A DNA stretch of 64,000 nucleotides from Diphasiastrum complanatum. Lineage: Eukaryota > Streptophyta > Lycopodiopsida > Lycopodiales > Lycopodiaceae. The stretch is from contig CM055095.1 of assembly GCA_029204225.1 (NCBI GenBank), positions 40,600,141-40,664,140 of the forward strand, read 5' to 3'. A program made the translations under genes and the position numbers. The notes beneath the pieces were generated by a model that saw only the letters and a list, made by a program, of their open reading frames with translations, did no database searches and had not been told where the DNA came from. Within the stretch, counting starts at the first letter, position 1; each line of letters opens with the position of its first letter. Positions 59,421 through 64,000 of this stretch are shown piece after piece.

Positions 59421-61400
59421 ATTTACATGCAAATTTTTACAGGCTCCTTCTTGGCGTAGAATACAAATTTGTTTGCCTCACATATTATGTTTTGTGATGC
59501 TCTTCAATTTCCTTAGAAAAAATTTTAAAATTGATTTTACTCATCCTAACAAGAAATGAAAGGTGGCAGCAACTTCAATACATAAGTCATTTCAAAATTG
59601 CATGACCCTTCTTGCCTTTCAATAAATTTTCAGAGAAACATGTTACAAAGAAATATGCTAAAAAGTAAACTTCACAACGGGAGGACACATGAAATGGAAA
59701 TGCATCCTAAACCTCAAAAGTTAATTCGAAATTGCAGGCAACCCCAATCTGAAGTTTTAGCACTCCTCTGCATTAACCTGTGACACAAGAAACGCACTTC
59801 AATAAACAAGTCAATTCGAAATTGCATGACGGGCAACGTCAATCTGACGTTTAGGAGTAATATCGATTTACGTCCAGTCTGATGCTTCAGAAAGGGCTGG
59901 TGATGGCAGCCGACTTCAGAGACAAATATCAGTTCTAAAGCCACATGAAGTTATGGCTTTGCTTCCGGTTGCGGATGCCTGGCTCCGAAGGGTGTACTTG
60001 ACAATCGGAGGGCGAGGCAGTGGGCAGGCAAATCATATGTCAAAGGTTAATGAGAGATGACGTCCAGTTCCAAAGGAAGATTTGCTGCAGCACTCAAAAG
60101 TTATTACGTATTCCAGAGTCGTTGTAGTATTGAAGACGCCACCAGAGAATGACTTAGTATTGGGACGGTGGCCCTCTTTGCCTTTTCAAAGTAATTAATA
60201 TGTGGACCTGCTGAAATCTTTTGAATCTGATTTTTTCATGTTCAGACTCCATAGTTTGAACGAAAAGATGTTCGCTAACAGTCTAATAAGGAGCGTCTAG
60301 ATAGTTGTATATGTCTACTGCTTTCATTATTGAAAGATGGGAAAATAGTCAATGTACAAATAGATGAAAGTAGATACAAAGATAATGCCCATTGGCAAAG
60401 AGTAGTTAAGCTAAAAAGCTTAGTAAAACATAAAAGATTAAACTAACTACTGAAAACATACTGCTTGATGTAAGTCACTAACTATAATAGTTGCAGTAAT
60501 AGGTAATGCAGGAAGCTTTGAACTCAGTGCTCTTGCAAATTGAGCTCATCGAAGAATTGATAGTAGAGTCTTCATGATATGCAGTGTGTCCTTAGTTTCT
60601 TTGTTTTTTCCCAAGAGAAGATTTCACAGGTGTTATAAATAAAATGTACCAAGTTGAAAAAGGGCTATCATTATTATAAAAAGAAAAGTTTGGGTGGGAG
60701 ATTCTATTAAGAAGACACTTTTTAAATCTCCAACCATCATGGATAAGATAGATAAGAGTGTTATTGGTGGCAATAAGTGCTCGCAAAAAATCTACAAAGC
60801 CTCAAGGGCTCATTTTTAAAATTATATATTCACCTACTAATCTGAAGGGCTAGTACTTTTTTGACCTGTTGTAAAAAAAAATGTAGTTTTTAATTTGATG
60901 AAAAAGGACATTAGTCCTACAAGCTACAACTAAGCAGGGGCCTCAATGCAGCCTTCATCCTTCAGTAGCCTACAACCTTCAGCATCCTCTCTCCTCTCTC
61001 TCTCCCCCATGGCCGCTGAAACATTGTTATTTAACTGTTAAAACTAGGACCAATAGATTTTTTTAGCCCAACTTTGAAAACAAACCTACAAAATTTAAAG
61101 TAGTAAGTTTTTTAGTAGGTTAAAAAATGATTTTTTGTGAGCACAAGTGGCAAAAGATATTGTAGATCAGGTCTCGATGGAACAATGATATCTTGATAGG
61201 GCATAACTTGGATTGTCTTGGTAAGAATAATGATATAAATCCTAAATTATATGGTTAAGAATAAAAAGGCAAATCTCTAGACTTAATTTTGTGTATACTG
61301 CAACACGTGTGTGGTTGTGAATGCAACGTGTGGCGACACTTGTGTGATTACCATGAGTTGGACACACGAATGAATAGATGCCATGTGGCAATTTTGCATT
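59421..61400. other. Spacer with a diverged direct repeat
   Basis: AAGTTAATTCGAAATTGCA...CAATCTGAAGTTTTA at 59716-59758 recurs as AAGTCAATTCGAAATTGCA...CAATCTGACGTTTA at 59809-59854. No gene recognised. Confidence 0.5.
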
Positions 61401-61410
61401 CAATGCTTAC

Positions 61411-61418
61411 TATATAAG
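61411..61418 (+). promoter_or_regulatory. Candidate TATA box upstream of H3-like ORF
   Basis: TATATAAG in a CTTACTATATAAGCAGGG context, 250 bp upstream of the H3-like start. It suggests that the ORF came with a promoter rather than being a bare processed copy. Confidence 0.4.
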
Positions 61419-61663
61419 CAGGGAACACAAAAAAAAAAAAACGTTAAATGATGTCACTATCTTATGCGTTGTCAAAATACATGCTACTAATCCCCATATC
61501 ACAGACACATGACATTCTAATCCGTTTCTATGTACTTAGCCCTCCCGTCGTGTCCCTACAATATCAAAACTAGTCACAATATCATAGCCGCACGTTGATT
61601 CACCCTTACAGACTTGTTCATTCTCTCGCTCGTGTTTCTGCAATATCTCACTGCTTATCTATT

Positions 61664-62655
61664 GTGGCTAGGACGAAACACACTGCTCGTCGACTTACTA
61701 CTCCTCTTGGAGTCACCCATAATCTTGTTGCATCTGCTCCTCGTGCCAGGGGGATCCACAGAGAGGAAGCATAGACCGTGGCTAAGAGATATCAACATAT
61801 TGCAAAATTCTACCAACCTTTTGTACCCAGAGCTCACTTTAGTAGGATTGTAAGGGACGTGGCCATTTCTTTGTCTAGGGATGTGAGATGGGTTGTCACT
61901 ACAATTGAGGTGTTACATACAGCTTCTAAGGACTATCAAGTGAGATTTTTTGAAGACATTGTGCTTGCTGCTATCCATGCAAAACGGGTGACTATCATGC
62001 CCATAGATAGGGAGCTTGTACTTAGATTGAGAAATTAGTATGAGTAGGTGTTCAACCTAGCTTTGGCTCCCCGACCTGCTCCTAGAGTTAGAGGTCCAAT
62101 ACAAAAGAGAAGGAAGCAGGTTAGGCTAGTCAAGTCAGGAACCAAGGCCAGCCAACAGAAGATGAAGTTGGGCCATCTAGGCCACAAGAAAAAACATCCC
62201 CCTCTCCTCCTCCTCCTCCTAAAAAGAGAATAAGACTCTCAAATGTTCTTGATGGCTAGGCCCAATTAATACTTGATACACTACAAGTTCAAGGAGACAT
62301 TCTTGTCACCCTTGCACTTAGTATGTTTCAAGGCTCCTCTTTAGAGAGTGAGAAATCTTTGGATGTCCATGTTAATAGTACAGAGGATATAGTTGTTAAA
62401 AATCCGATTGATTCCAAGTAGACATTTTTTAATTCTAAACAATATATAGCCTTTGATGAATATATAGCTAAGAAAATTGATAGATTAGGTGATCATTTTG
62501 TATTTAATATATATTCGGCCTCATATATGAATTATTTCAATCCCAATTTTTGTAATAAACTTAAGAATAAATCCTCAAATCTTATAGATCTAGCTAGTTG
62601 TGGAAGGTGGACTCAATTATTGGATTATGAAAATCAACCAATCAATACTTCTTAA
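61664..62655 (+). pseudogene. Histone-H3-like domain fused to an unknown C-terminal region
   Basis: Begins GTG (ATG position) then ARTKHTARRLTT, the H3 N-terminus with the ARTKH variant seen in CENH3. After a TAG at 61772 the frame continues through TVAKRYQH, HFSRIVRDVA, SRDVRW, YQVRFFEDIVLAAIHAKRVT and IMPIDRELVLRLRN, which aligns with the H3 fold from alpha-N to the C-terminal helix. In place of a normal H3 end the frame runs on past TAGs at 62036 and 62045 into a basic tract (PIQKRRKQVRLVKSG). One frameshift near 62140 leads to SPSPPPPPKKRIRLSNVL and then about 130 codons of unknown type to TAA at 62653. Stops inside are all TAG (also 62257, 62419). Intronless. The tail shows no known domain. 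Could be a decayed CENH3-like retrocopy, or an ORF carried by a mobile element. Confidence 0.7.
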
Positions 62656-63694
62656 AAATGAAAAATTCTCGGAATCAAAATCAGACTATATCAGATTTGA
62701 CCCAAAATTTGACAGGGACTTGATCTGGAAAATCAGAATCTAAAAATAGAATTGGCGAAGGTTTCCTAGGCAAAGATTCACTCGACGAAGGTCCAACAGT
62801 GCTATTTTTGAAAAAAAAAAACTCTCTAATCAGGCTTTTTTGACAAATTCTATGGAAATAACCTTCGCCAAACTCTCAAACTCAAAATCTGACACAAATA
62901 AAACTAGAGTAGAACTGGCGAAGGTTTCTGGCACACAAAAACACAGTTTCTGTAGTTTGGCGAGGGTAAAAATAGAGATTTTCTATTATTTGGATAGGAT
63001 GAATGTTTTTCGAATTCAAAAATAGTAGATTACTATACATAGAATAATCTAGAATCTCGGCAAAGGTTCTGGCGAAGAATCAAGAGTAATACTGGTATTT
63101 TTGCAAAAAAGAGACTTTTTTGACAAAAATATGACAATATGAAAACTGGTCCTATGAGAAACCTTCTATTTTTGATATAATTCTCCGTCGACCTGGCAGT
63201 GGATAGATCTGAATCACACCTATGCACAGTGAATCGAACGAAGGGTTTTTTTCTGTATTTTTAGAGTTTTGGTGATTTATTGGTATTTTTTGATGGTTTT
63301 TTTGATGTTTCTGGAAATTTGCTAGGAAGGATTGTTCGCCCTTCAAACTGAAGATCATGTGATCAAAACCGAAGGTGCCTGCAACTCGGCTCCTGAAAGA
63401 GGGCAAAAAGCTATCAGTTCAGATGACAATTTTTGCCTCCTTTTGACCAAAATCTGGCAGATTTGACCGATTTTTGTTGTTTTTTCTAATATCTCTGATC
63501 CAAAAGGATCTTAAAATAGGTGATCTGAGTAGCTTTTCCTATTCCACAACAAACAAGCAAATCCACTCAAATCAAGCAAAATCACTCCCGAACTAATCCT
63601 AAATGCAGATTTAACACTATTCATGCCACGACAAGATGCATGATGCAAGCTAACCATCCAACAAACATGCTGCAAACTGAAAAATTGGTGTAGC
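62656..63694. other. Probable leader region of gypsy-type element at right edge
   Basis: Noncoding. The word GGCGAAGGTT or its complement recurs at least five times (for example 62752, 62863, 62921, 63060). It lies just inside the minus-strand PBS, as a 5' leader would. Confidence 0.4.
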
Positions 63695-63712
63695 TCCCCG
63701 ACAACGGCGCCA
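63695..63712 (-). other. Primer binding site (tRNA-Asp) of edge element
   Basis: Minus-strand TGGCGCCGTTGTCGGGGA, differing from the PBS of G at only two adjacent positions. Confidence 0.88.
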
Positions 63713-63716
63713 AAAT

Positions 63717-64000
63717 TGTAGTGGGTTTCTTTCCTTGCCTATCCTCAACCCAAGATCTAATCAATCTAGCATCGAGGAGATGAAGCTAGTTATCACGCGT
63801 AGATTCGTTCCCATGAGAGGGATAACATAGTTTAGATTTCAGCATGAATGGAAGATTCACATCTAACTCTACCATCCACTAACCCTAAGCATTAACACTA
63901 GATCCATTAACACTAGATCCACATTGAAGATAGCTTACTCTTTCTCTCTCTCCCTTTCTCTCTCATAAAAAGTATAAAAACATGCAATCCCAATAACAAT
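63717..64000 (-). repeat. Gypsy-type 5' LTR, cut by the window edge
   Basis: Starts TGTAGTGGG four bases from the PBS. On the minus strand it is the end of a 5' LTR. It contains a CT-rich tract at 63935-63965 and a local duplication of AACACTAGATCCA near 63895-63922. The outer end is outside the window. Confidence 0.7.

Overview
The window is nuclear DNA of a land plant. The evidence is intron-containing coding sequence for a plant-type replication factor C subunit (18103-19854, + strand), a myosin-XI-binding (GTD-binding/DUF593) protein found only in plants (51841-55074, - strand), and a dense load of plant-type Ty1/copia and Ty3/gypsy LTR retrotransposons primed by tRNA-iMet (TGGTATCAGAGC) or tRNA-Asp (TGGCGCCGTTG). 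The long introns and spacers, nested insertions and LTRs of almost 4 kb fit a large-genome vascular plant such as a fern or gymnosperm. That placement is inference; nothing here identifies the species.

Layout. 1-4.5 kb: microsatellites, an unassigned acidic ORF and an old copia protease fragment (-). 4.6-7.9 kb: a decayed copia element (C, +) interrupted by a 405-bp TRIM with perfect 5-bp target duplications and a tRNA-like sequence in each LTR. 7.9-17.9 kb: copia A (-), split by a younger, nearly complete copia B (+, 9037-15011), followed by a copia integrase fragment D (-). 18.1-19.9 kb: the last five exons of RFC2; its 5' exons were not found. 19.9-23.5 kb: spacer with a tRNA-related relic, a LINE ORF1-like pseudogene (-) and a 120-bp GA tract. 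23.5-37.0 kb: a 13.5-kb element H with 3.9-kb LTRs and ACTAC target duplications, carrying a gag-like ORF but no recognisable pol. 38.1-42.0 kb: copia E (-) interrupted by an internally deleted copia F (-, CTTAG duplications) and partly inverted. 42.0-42.9 kb: one gypsy-type LTR with tRNA-Asp PBS (G). 43-51.8 kb: AT-rich DNA, possibly the last intron of the myosin-binder gene. 51.8-57 kb: the myosin-binder gene and its upstream region. 57-61.4 kb: spacer. 61.4-62.7 kb: a decayed ORF that begins with a histone-H3-like domain and continues into an unrelated C-terminal part. 63.7-64.0 kb: edge of another gypsy-type LTR (-) with tRNA-Asp PBS.

The two host genes act in unrelated processes: clamp loading in DNA replication, and attachment of myosin XI to endomembranes. 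Everything else is mobile DNA whose nesting gives a relative history. B entered A. The TRIM entered C. F entered E. The two observations most worth pursuing are the TRIM whose LTRs carry tRNA-like Pol III promoter boxes, and the H3-like fusion ORF whose premature stops are all TAG.
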